DNA from: Thiohalobacter thiocyanaticus
GTDB taxonomy: Bacteria > Pseudomonadota > Gammaproteobacteria > Thiohalobacterales > Thiohalobacteraceae
Assembly (NCBI RefSeq): GCF_002356355.1
Contig: NZ_AP018052.1
Location: 558,001 to 622,000 of the forward strand
Direction: 5' to 3'
DNA: 64,000 nucleotides
Shown: piece after piece, positions 17,583 to 27,486 of the stretch
Numbering within the stretch: position 1 is the first letter of the stretch
Layout: each line of letters starts with the position of its first letter
Made by a program: the position numbers and the translations under genes
Notes under the pieces: generated by a model
Seen by the model: the letters and a program-made list of their open reading frames with translations, nothing else
Databases searched by the model: none
Told to the model about the DNA's origin: nothing

Positions 17583-19379
17583 ATGAGCAGTGAAGACCTC
17601 ATTTCCACCGAGGCGGCCTCCACCCTGGACGGCCTGTTCCGGGAGCGGGTGCGCCGCACGCCCGAGGCGCCGGCCTACCGCTATTTCTCCCGCGGCGCGC
17701 AGGCCTGGCACAGCCTGAGCTGGCGCGACATGGACACGCGGGTGGCCCGCTGGCAGCAGGCGCTCGCCGCCGAGGGCCTCAGCCCCGGCGACCGGGTGGC
17801 CATCCTGCTGCGCAACGGGCCGGACTGGGCCGCCTTCGACATCGCCGCGCTGAGCCTGGGCCTGGTGGTGGTGCCGCTGTATGTGGACGACCGCCCCGAC
17901 AACGCCGCCTACATTCTCAACGACGCCTGGTGCCGGTTGCTGCTGGTGCAGTCGGCCGGGCACTGGCGGCGCCTGGACGAGGCCCTGAGCAAGGCCGAAC
18001 AGCTCACGCGGGTGGTGATCCTGGAGGGCGAGGTCGAGGCCACGGAAGCGGGGCGCCTGGTCGCAGTGCACGACTGGCTGCCGCAGGCCGCCGAACCCCT
18101 GCCGCCGGCCGGCCACGACGGTCAGGCGCTGGCCTCCATCGTCTACACCTCCGGCACCACCGGCCGGCCCAAGGGCGTGATGCTCAGCCACTACAACATG
18201 CTGTCGGTGGCGCACGCCGTGCTGACCATGATCGACGTCTACCAGGAGGACGAATTCGTCTCCTTCCTGCCGCTGTCGCACACCCTGGAGCGCACCGGCG
18301 GCTACTATCTGCCCATGATGGCCGGCGCCACGGTCAGCTACGCCCGCTCCGTGGCGCAGCTGGCCGAGGACCTGGCCAGCGTGCGCCCGACCATCCTGAT
18401 CGCGGTGCCGCGCATCTTCGAACGGGTCTATGGCCGCATCCAGGACCAGCTGGCCAGCGGCGGCGCGCTCAAGCGCGGCCTGTTCCGGCTCACCGTGCGC
18501 ACCGGCTGGCGGCGCTTCGAGCGCAGCCAGGGCCGGGCGCGCTGGTCGCCGGCGCTGCTGCTGTGGCCGCTGCTGCGGCGGCTGGTGGCGGACAAGGTGC
18601 TGGCGAAGCTGGGCGGTCGGCTGCGCGCGGCGGTCAGCGGCGGGGCGGCCATCCCCGAGCCGGTGTCCCGGCTATTCATCGGGCTCGGCCTGCCGCTGCT
18701 GCAGGGCTACGGACTGACCGAGTCCAGCCCGGTGATCAGCGTCAACACCTTCGAGGACAACGACCCGGCCAGCGTCGGCATCCCCATCCGCGACACCGAG
18801 GTGAGGATCGGCGCGGCCGACGAACTGCTCGCGCGCGGTCCCGGGGTGATGCTCGGCTACTGGAACAACCACACCGCCACCCGCGAGATGATCGATCCCG
18901 AGGGCTGGCTGCATACCGGCGACCAGGCCCGCATCGAGGGCGGCCACATCTACATCACCGGCCGGCTCAAGGACATCCTGGTCATGTCCAACGGCGAGAA
19001 GGTGCCCCCGGCGGACATGGAGGCGGCCATCATGCTCGATTCCCTGTTCGATCAGGCGCTGGTGGTGGGCGAGGGCCGGCCCTATCTCACCGCGATCATC
19101 GTGCCCGATCCGCAGCACTGGTTCGGCTTCGTGCGCGAACTGGGGCTGGACCCCTACGACAAGGCTCACCTGCACAACGAGAAGCTCGAGATCCGGGTGC
19201 TGCAGCGCATCCGCGCCCAGCTGCACGATTTTCCCGGCTACGCCAAGATCCGCCGGGTGGCGCTGACGCTGGATCCCTGGACCCTGGACGAGGGCCTGCT
19301 GACCCCGACCATGAAGATCAAGCGGGCGAAGGTGCTGGAGCAGTATGCGGAGCGGATCGAGGCACTATACGAGACGTAG
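17583..19379 (+). CDS. Long-chain acyl-CoA synthetase (AMP-forming)
   Basis: The 598-residue enzyme belongs to the ANL superfamily and should activate fatty acids to acyl-CoA through an acyl-adenylate. Motifs are complete: the P-loop YTSGTTGRPKGVML near residue 188, SFLPLSHTLERTGGYY, AVSGGAAIPEPVS, the A5 motif GYGLTESSPVISVN, HTGDQARIEGG and the hinge GRLKDILVMSNGEKVPP. It resembles FadD15-type/AMP-binding proteins of 600 residues. No acyl-CoA dehydrogenase is adjacent. Notably the stop codon TAG is the first part of a GTAGG repeat, so the C-terminus may have been set by repeat insertion. Confidence 0.93.
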   Translation: MSSEDLISTEAASTLDGLFRERVRRTPEAPAYRYFSRGAQAWHSLSWRDMDTRVARWQQALAAEGLSPGDRVAILLRNGPDWAAFDIAALSLGLVVVPLYVDDRPDNAAYILNDAWCRLLLVQSAGHWRRLDEALSKAEQLTRVVILEGEVEATEAGRLVAVHDWLPQAAEPLPPAGHDGQALASIVYTSGTTGRPKGVMLSHYNMLSVAHAVLTMIDVYQEDEFVSFLPLSHTLERTGGYYLPMMAGATVSYARSVAQLAEDLASVRPTILIAVPRIFERVYGRIQDQLASGGALKRGLFRLTVRTGWRRFERSQGRARWSPALLLWPLLRRLVADKVLAKLGGRLRAAVSGGAAIPEPVSRLFIGLGLPLLQGYGLTESSPVISVNTFEDNDPASVGIPIRDTEVRIGAADELLARGPGVMLGYWNNHTATREMIDPEGWLHTGDQARIEGGHIYITGRLKDILVMSNGEKVPPADMEAAIMLDSLFDQALVVGEGRPYLTAIIVPDPQHWFGFVRELGLDPYDKAHLHNEKLEIRVLQRIRAQLHDFPGYAKIRRVALTLDPWTLDEGLLTPTMKIKRAKVLEQYAERIEALYET

Positions 19380-19690
19380 GTTGGGCTTCGCGTTGCTCAG
19401 CCCAACCTACGTTTTAATCCCACATATGCCGGATTCCAGTTTATCCGTCATCCCCGCGAAGGCGGGGATCCAGTTGCCGCGGCGGTTTCTGGATTACTCG
19501 CTGCGCTTGCCCTACTACCCTGAAGGGCATAAAGGGCCGCCGTGCCGGCATTCAACGCGCTCCGCGCTTTTGTCCCGCCTTCGCGGGAATGACGGAACTG
19601 AAGTAAGCCTGTAGGCCGGGATAAGCGTAGCGTTCCCGGCAACTCTGCGATATGCCGGAAACGGACCTTCGGTCCTTATTCCGGCCTGTG
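19376..19690. repeat. Three repeats after the acyl-CoA synthetase gene
   Basis: A short GTAGGTTGGGC-type palindrome (19376-19410) overlaps the stop codon of the preceding gene. A long dRS3-like element with an internal segment follows (19446-19595), then a GTAGGCCGGGA-type palindrome (about 19611-19690). No gene lies in 19380-19723. Confidence 0.88.
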
Positions 19691-19723
19691 CTTGTCCCGG
19701 TAGCCCTCCCCAGCACCCATTTT

Positions 19724-21238
19724 CTAGTGGTCCGTCTCCGGCCCGTGCCCGATCAGGATCGCCTCGCGCACCGTGTTGGCCCGGCTCGCCAGTGCAGCGC
19801 GCTCGTAGGCCGGCATCTCCTTCAGGCCCAGGATGCGGTTCAGCGCGATGATCGTGTCCTCCGTGATCGGCAGGTTCTTGTCGGCGGCGGTGCCGAGGAA
19901 GATCGCGGCAAGGTCGATGGCGCTGGCGGCCTGGATGCCTTCAAGTTCGGTGCGGCCGAACACCATCACCTGTTCGTACATGGCCAGGTTCTGCAGCGGC
20001 GAGTCCAGCCGCGGCGTCTCGCCGTAGGCGGTCTGCAGCAGCTGCGCCGCCGCGTCCGCCGGCAGATTGTAGAGCGCGGCCATCTCAGTGCTGTAGCGGG
20101 CCAGCGCCTCGTCCTCGTGCCGGGCCAGCACATGGGCCGGCGCCCGGCTGACATTGAGCCGGCCGAGTTCCACCTCCGGGATGCCTTCCTGCGCCCAGAC
20201 CGGGCGCTGGCCGCGGAACACCTTCACTTCCACGCTGCGGCCGCCGCCGCGGGCGAAGTCGTGCACGCCGCGCCCGCCCTTAGCGCCGCCCCGGCCCCGG
20301 TCGCCGCGGCCATGGCCGGCGCTGAAGCGGGTGCGGCTGTCGAGCCGGTGGACGGCGTTCACGCTGGCCTCGGTATAGAGATAGCCGGAGGCGCCGGGCA
20401 GGGTGGTCTCCTCCAGGCTGCGATCGACGGCCGCGCTGACCGTGGTGCGCGGGGTGGCGCGGAAACTGAGGGCGCCGCTGAAATCCGGCGTGGACAGGTC
20501 GTTGAAGCGGCTGTCGTCCCAGGCCTGGCGGATCCAGCCGACATAGGCCCCGCCCTGCAGCCGGTTGGTGAACCTGCCCTTGAAGCCGACCGCGATGCGC
20601 TCGCCGTCGGAGTCGCACTGGTAACCGAAGTCGTCCACTGGATCGTTATAGCTGCGGATGTCGCGGACCAGCTGGACGTAGGCCTCGTAGTCCGGATGGA
20701 ACTCGTAGCCCAGGCGCGCGCCGAGACCGATGAGATCGCGGTCGCGGTCGTCGTTGTTCAGCGGCCCGACGCTGTCGTAGTCCAGCGCCTCGAAGGTGCC
20801 GCCCAGGCGCAGGTTGTAATCCCCGAACCGGTGCGCCACCCCGGCATGGGCGTGGCGGGAATCGAAGGTGGTCGGCTCATCGCCCACCAGGGTCTCGTCG
20901 GGCGAGCCGCGGTCCTCGTGTTCGGCGGTATAACCGACGCCGCCGAAGACATTGCCGGCCTCGCTGATGTCGTAGCGTCCCTCCAGTTCGGCCCAGTAGT
21001 CCTCGTAGTCCTAGTCCCCGTTGTCCCGGTAGCGGGCCAGGGTGGCGCCGGTGCGGGCCTGCAGCCGGTGCCGCTCCCAGTCGGAGACCAGCGTTACCGC
21101 GGGCGTGAACAGGGTGAGAATATCGTCCACCTCGTCGCTGCGGGTGGCGAAGATATTGCTGTCATACAGCAGGCCGGCGGGAAGGCCGAGCGCCAGGGCA
21201 ATGGACAGGGCGGGTACAGAGGCGGGCAATCGGTTCAT
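19724..21238 (-). pseudogene. Outer-membrane beta-barrel protein gene with an in-frame stop and a chimeric 3' half
   Basis: The frame opens at 21238 with a signal peptide (LSIALALGLPAG) and barrel-like strands with a LYDSNIF motif, as in putative beta-barrel porin (BBP2) proteins found near exosortase loci. A TAG at 21011-21013 (codon 76, in a run of Asp/Tyr codons) stops translation; the same frame continues open to 19724. Residues up to about TRFSAG are alternating barrel strands. After a Gly/Arg-rich join (GRGDRGRGGAKGG) the sequence turns into a soluble-looking helical region (EALARYSTEMAALYNLPADA ... ILIGHGPETDH) unlike any barrel. It looks like a fusion of two genes after deletion, plus a nonsense mutation; a sequencing error at the TAG is possible. 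Confidence 0.7.
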
Positions 21239-21307
21239 TGAACTCCGTCCGGTCGGGAGTCAACAGGGAGTCGTTATCCAGACTAGCTGCCAGAGTGAAG
21301 CGGGGAG

Positions 21308-21321
21308 TTGATTTCTGTCAA
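21308..21321 (-). promoter_or_regulatory. FNR-type binding site upstream of the barrel gene
   Basis: TTGATTTCTGTCAA matches the FNR consensus TTGAT-N4-ATCAA at nine of ten positions. It is centred about 76 bases upstream of the barrel-gene ATG, and an FNR-like regulator gene lies directly upstream on the same strand. An activating site at -41.5 would place the transcript start near 21273. Confidence 0.5.
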
Positions 21322-21383
21322 CAAAGCGAGCGAGAGTGGTGTCAGTGACAGGCCGACAATGAGAGCGGACGAACGGATGGGCT

Positions 21384-22130
21384 TCATTCAGTGCCGGCAT
21401 TCGCCTCGCACAGCCTCTGCAGCCGTTGTTTTTCGATACGGTAGGTGCCGGGGGCGATCTTTGCCAGGAGACCGCGCCGCCTGAAATCGGCAATGATGCG
21501 GCTGGCCGTTTCCGGCGTCATGCCGACCACGGCGGCCATGTCGTCGCGCGGCAGGAGTTGGATGTCGCCGTTGCGGTCCGGCGCCAGTTCGGTCAGCAAC
21601 AGCAGCAGCTGGGCGATGCGGTCGCGCGCAACCCCGGTGTTGAGCGTCTTGATCCAGTGATCGGCGCGGTCGACGTGGTACTGCAACTGCTGGCGTATCC
21701 GGTCGCACAGTTCGGGGTGGTGTGCTTCCAGGTCGCGCAGGGTGCTCACCGGAATGGCGCAGACATCGACAGGCTGGACCGCCATGGCGGTGTGCTGATA
21801 GGGCACGCCGGCATCCAGCAGTTCCAGTCCCACCACGGCGCCCTGTCCGAGCAGGCGGACGATGCGTTGCTCGCCGCTGGGCTTCGAGTGCATCAGCTTC
21901 ACCAGGCCGCGGCGGATGGAGTACACCACCTCTCCCCCTTTGCCTTCCTCGTACAGAATGCCGCCGGGGACGAGCACGAAGTTGTCGATCGGCTTCAGCA
22001 GATGGGCGAAGCTCACCTCCGGCAGTTCGGAGAACAGCATCAGGCGGCGGATGCCGCAGTGGCTGCAGTCGGCGCGCCCCTTCCATTTGCGATCGGTACA
22101 GTAGCTCGCCGGTTTGGTCTGTCCCGTCAT
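21384..22130 (-). CDS. Crp/Fnr-family regulator with FNR-like cysteines
   Basis: The 248-residue protein has an N-terminal cysteine cluster (C11, C22, C25 in DCSHCGIRRL), a cyclic-nucleotide-type sensor fold with a fourth cysteine at 124 (VDVCAIPVS), a dimerisation helix and a C-terminal helix-turn-helix (DDMAAVVGMTPETASRIIAD). Four cysteines in these places suit an oxygen-labile [4Fe-4S] cluster, as in E. coli FNR (C20, C23, C29, C122), though the N-terminal spacing differs. It probably acts as a redox or oxygen sensor. Likely targets include the barrel gene downstream, which has an FNR-like box. Confidence 0.9.
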   Translation of the reverse strand: MTGQTKPASYCTDRKWKGRADCSHCGIRRLMLFSELPEVSFAHLLKPIDNFVLVPGGILYEEGKGGEVVYSIRRGLVKLMHSKPSGEQRIVRLLGQGAVVGLELLDAGVPYQHTAMAVQPVDVCAIPVSTLRDLEAHHPELCDRIRQQLQYHVDRADHWIKTLNTGVARDRIAQLLLLLTELAPDRNGDIQLLPRDDMAAVVGMTPETASRIIADFRRRGLLAKIAPGTYRIEKQRLQRLCEANAGTE

Positions 22131-22424
22131 GTTGCCTGCTCAGGACCCGGTCAGGATCCGATGCCGCTCAAGACTGCTTGCAATTGTTATCGGATTGTGA
22201 ATTCTGCGGTCGTCGAACCCGTTTCTGCGAAATGTCATTCTGACTGTCCCGGTGCCTCATTAGGATCAGTCTAAACGACATTGTGGCGTGCCCACAATGG
22301 CGTTGGTTCCAGGGGATTCCATACCGGATGCGGTCCAGACCCGGACCCGCTTCCCCGTGTTGAAAATTACTGATGCAGCGCAGTGCCTGCCCTGCAGGGC
22401 TGGCTGCGGCCATGAGGAAAAGAA

Positions 22425-23936
22425 ATGCAGAAACGACCGAAAGTGCTTGCAACAGTCATCGGCCTGGCCCTGGCGCCCGTCGCCCTGGCCGGCGAGATCC
22501 AGGAGATCGACCTGACCAACTTCGGGCCCTTCGATGCCAGTGGGCCCATGCGCGTGATCTATGACCGCGACGTCTCCGGCGGGGTCGCGGGTGCGATCAC
22601 CTACGGCGAGATCGGCTGGGATGAGCTCAAGGCCGTGGATCCCGGCATCATCGTCTACAACAACGTGCCCATCTACGGCGCCAGCCAGATCATCGCCGAC
22701 TGCGTGATGGCGCCCCGCCTGGCCTCCCTGGCCGGTGATCCGGACAGGAAGTGCAATGATGGCTTCCAGACCCACAAGCGCTACAAGATGAGCGCTACCG
22801 GCGTGGGATCCATAGACATGGTGTTTACGGTCAGGAACGTGGATGCGGTCGACCCCATCGTGGACAAGGACGGCAACCCGGTCGCCAATGATCAGGATGC
22901 GGCGGTCAACGTCTACCGCATGATCGGCAAGCTCAACAACCACACCGGCGGCCGCCTGGGCGGGTTCCGGGTGGAACTGGGTCATGGCCTCGGCGACGAC
23001 TTCGTCAAGTCCACGGCCGGCGACGGCGTGAAGATCGCGCTGCGCGAGGAAGGCGCCGATCCCGCGGACGACCTGGGCGACAACCAGATGGCCGAATTCC
23101 CCGGCGGCCTGTTCTACGGCCCGGCCGACGCGCGCCACGACTGGGGCTTCTTCAGCAGTACCCGCGCCAACTTCGCGGTGGACACTGCTCGCCTGGCCGT
23201 GGACGAGGACAGCTTCGAGTCCACCATCCTGTCCAGCAACTACTCGGATCTGTTCGGCGAGTGGCTGCCCCTGGACTGGGTGCCGACCGGCTGGTTCTAT
23301 GACAGCGACGGCAACCCGGCCACCGACGCCGAAGTCGCCGCCTGGTATGACGGCACCCAGTGGCTGAGCTACGACATCGATGCCGGCACCGGCGACCGTA
23401 CCACCGAAGTCGTGACCCAGACCGACATTGACGGCTGGGAGGCTACGCCGCCGACGATCTATGACGACGATGGCGACAGTGCCACCACTGCGGCAGGCAC
23501 CCTGTATGCCACCTGGAACGCCGAGACCGAATTGTACGAACTGGCTGCGGGCGGTACTGCGACCAACGATGCCATGACCACCACCCTCGATGGTTCGGCC
23601 ACCCTGGAACGGCGTCCCGGCTATCAGCAGGGACCGATCGAGGACCTGGCGAACCTGAACCTCAACTACTACATCGAGATCGGCGATATCACCACCTGGC
23701 CGGGCTACGATCTGGGTACTGAGGAGGCCAGCTTCACCCTGCGCATCACCCCGCTGGAACCTGCCAGCACCGAGCCCCCCGCCTGGCTGCCGGTCGAGGA
23801 CGCCGACGCCGGCGATGACAACGGCGGCAATGGCGGCTGCGTCATGGGCGACGGCCGTTCCGGCTTCGATCCGCTGCTGCCGGGCATGGCACTGCTGGGC
23901 ATGGGCTATCTCGCCCTGCGCCGCCGCCGGGCCTGA
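22425..23936 (+). CDS. Secreted Asp/Gly-rich protein with a C-terminal tripartite sorting signal
   Basis: The 503-residue protein has a signal peptide (VLATVIGLALAPVALAG) and a large acidic extracellular region with DSDGNPATDAE and YDDDGDSATT stretches that could bind calcium. The C-terminus shows a Cys (NGGCVMGD), FDPLLPG, a hydrophobic helix (MALLGMGYLAL) and RRRRA. This is the plan of the JDVT-CTERM/GlyGly-CTERM class of signals, recognised by dedicated membrane proteases; JDVT-CTERM fits best because of the DPxLP motif. No matching protease is in the window. It is divergent from the FNR-like regulator gene and followed by a strong terminator. The function of the large domain is not recognised. 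Confidence 0.8.
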   Translation: MQKRPKVLATVIGLALAPVALAGEIQEIDLTNFGPFDASGPMRVIYDRDVSGGVAGAITYGEIGWDELKAVDPGIIVYNNVPIYGASQIIADCVMAPRLASLAGDPDRKCNDGFQTHKRYKMSATGVGSIDMVFTVRNVDAVDPIVDKDGNPVANDQDAAVNVYRMIGKLNNHTGGRLGGFRVELGHGLGDDFVKSTAGDGVKIALREEGADPADDLGDNQMAEFPGGLFYGPADARHDWGFFSSTRANFAVDTARLAVDEDSFESTILSSNYSDLFGEWLPLDWVPTGWFYDSDGNPATDAEVAAWYDGTQWLSYDIDAGTGDRTTEVVTQTDIDGWEATPPTIYDDDGDSATTAAGTLYATWNAETELYELAAGGTATNDAMTTTLDGSATLERRPGYQQGPIEDLANLNLNYYIEIGDITTWPGYDLGTEEASFTLRITPLEPASTEPPAWLPVEDADAGDDNGGNGGCVMGDGRSGFDPLLPGMALLGMGYLALRRRRA

Positions 23937-23963
23937 TCCCGCCGCACCGCGGCTGCAACACAG

Positions 23964-23991
23964 GCGCCGCCCCTCGGGGCGGCGCTTTTTT
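23964..23991 (+). terminator. Rho-independent terminator
   Basis: The 10-bp stem GCGCCGCCCC / GGGGCGGCGC with a TC loop is followed by six T. It ends the sorting-signal protein gene. Confidence 0.92.
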
Positions 23992-24049
23992 CATGTCGGC
24001 TGAAAACATTTAAATTCCCGTCCCGATGGGGGTAGAATCATCCTGCCGC

Positions 24050-24123
24050 GCGGGTGTGGTTCAATGGTAGAACCTCAGCTTCCCAAGCTGATGACGTGGG
24101 TTCGATTCCCATCACCCGCTCCA
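24050..24123 (+). tRNA. tRNA-Gly (anticodon CCC)
   Basis: The 74-base sequence folds as a complete cloverleaf: acceptor GCGGGTG / CACCCGC, D-loop TTCAATGGTAGAA, anticodon arm CAGC-TTCCCAA-GCTG with CCC at the anticodon, T-arm GTGGGTTCGATTCCCAT and an encoded CCA end. It closely resembles E. coli glyU. Confidence 0.97.
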
Positions 24124-24163
24124 ATTTCCCTTCCTCTTGATTCAAACAATCCCTGAATTCATT

Positions 24164-24232
24164 CGTCATGCCCGCGACGGCGGGCATCCATGTCTCCGAG
24201 GTATATGGATTCCCGCATTCGCGGGAATGACG
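24164..24232. repeat. dRS3-like palindromic repeat
   Basis: The arms are CGTCATGCCCGCGACGGCGG and GCATTCGCGGGAATGACG. It lies between tRNA-Gly and the secretion ATPase gene. Confidence 0.82.
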
Positions 24233-24313
24233 AGAAGGGGGCAATCAGGGTTTCCTTAAGCTTCGAGCCGGGCAGGTCGCTATTACTATCTGCACAGCGT
24301 ACAGGCCCGATTC

Positions 24314-26446
<2,133 letters not shown>

Positions 26447-26456
26447 GGGGTTGGGC

Positions 26457-26580
26457 ATGATGGGTTGCGCTGTGCTCCACCCATCCTACGCTGCTCGGGT
26501 AGGATGGGTGGAGGCGCCTGCGCCGTAACCCATCATTCATGCCTGCCTCGATGGGTTACGCTGCGCTTCACCCATCCTAC
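26457..26580. repeat. GTAGGATGGGT-type repeats, one half and one full copy
   Basis: A half element (GATGGGTTGCGC ... CACCCATCCTACG, about 26457-26489) is followed by a full 82-bp copy (26499-26580). They fill the gap between two convergent genes. Confidence 0.88.
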
Positions 26581-26592
26581 GATATTCACGCT

Positions 26593-27084
26593 TCAACGTT
26601 CCCCTGGACTGCGCCGCTCCGGCACCAGTTTCTCCTTCGCCAGATGGGCGTGAATCTCCAGCGGACTCAGCTTGCTCAGGTCCTTGGCCAGTTCGCGGAT
26701 CTGCACGTCGCTGCGGATGCGGCCGTTGAGTTCGTTGCGCAGGTGGCCCAGGGTCTTCTTCTGGGCGACCAGTACCAGTTCGTTCGCGCCATGGCCGTTG
26801 GTCAGGCGCCTGGCCTCTTCGGCGATGGAGCGGGCGAAGCGGCGCACGAACTCCTCCTCGTGCTGGCTGCGGTGATCGTCATAGCCGTGGGCGGCACCGC
26901 TCACGCTGCTGCGGTTGCGGCCGGATTTCCTTTCGCTCCACATGTCCTGTTCCCGGTCGGAGTTGACCAGGTCGCTGACCTCGGTGAGGTTGGGGCCGGA
27001 TTCCATTTCCGGAAAGGGCGTGTCCTGCAGGGTGAAGAAGCGGGCACGCAGGCCGTCTGCGACAACGATATAGTTCTGGTTCAT
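26593..27084 (-). CDS. Host attachment protein family member
   Basis: The 163-residue protein beginning MNQNYIVVADGLRARFFTL belongs to the family annotated as required for attachment to host cells, originally from plant-associated bacteria. Visible are the N-terminal strand with ADGxRARFF, a polar middle with DMWSERKSG, and the C-terminal ELVLVAQKKTLGHLRNEL followed by AKDLSKLSPLEIHAHL, all typical. The start at 27084 has AGGAG upstream; the longer frame to 27198 is not supported. Biochemical function is unknown; in a free-living bacterium a stress role is more likely than host attachment. Confidence 0.85.
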   Translation of the reverse strand: MNQNYIVVADGLRARFFTLQDTPFPEMESGPNLTEVSDLVNSDREQDMWSERKSGRNRSSVSGAAHGYDDHRSQHEEEFVRRFARSIAEEARRLTNGHGANELVLVAQKKTLGHLRNELNGRIRSDVQIRELAKDLSKLSPLEIHAHLAKEKLVPERRSPGER

Positions 27085-27302
27085 ACGCAACTCCTGTGAA
27101 GGTTTGAGTCTGCGGTCGGGCATGACGGACACGCCGCGTCGGTGGGGCGGTGTCCCGGGTGAAAGGGTTCCGAAGGAGAAAGCCGTGATGGAGGGCATAA
27201 GGACTTCATAGCGCCGTGGCAGGGGCTTTTCAAGGTGTCAGCGACTGACAAATTGCCGACTGTTCCAAAATCATGGGGTTATGGTGTGCCATTGCGAATT
27301 CG

Positions 27303-27383
27303 GTAGGATGGGTGGAGGCGCTTGCGCCGTAACCCATAATTCGGCCGGCCGCGATGGGTTGCGCTTCGCTTCACCCATCCTAC
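27303..27383. repeat. GTAGGATGGGT-type palindromic repeat
   Basis: One full copy with inner arms AACCCAT ... ATGGGTT. The surrounding 27085-27486 has no gene; the 5' region of the AsmA-like gene follows. Confidence 0.88.
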
Positions 27384-27486
27384 GATCCATTGACCATGGT
27401 CGATTCGGGCACGGCACTGGTAGAACCAGTCCAAGTGTCTTATTGTCTCGGGTACAGCTAAACCCAATTCTCGGAAAGGACTGCAA

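Noticed and set aside
17103-18281. A 392-codon frame ending in ThiS, as a fusion protein
   Set aside because: Everything upstream of MQITLNGE is antisense to the acyl-CoA synthetase or lies in a repeat; ThiS is complete on its own.
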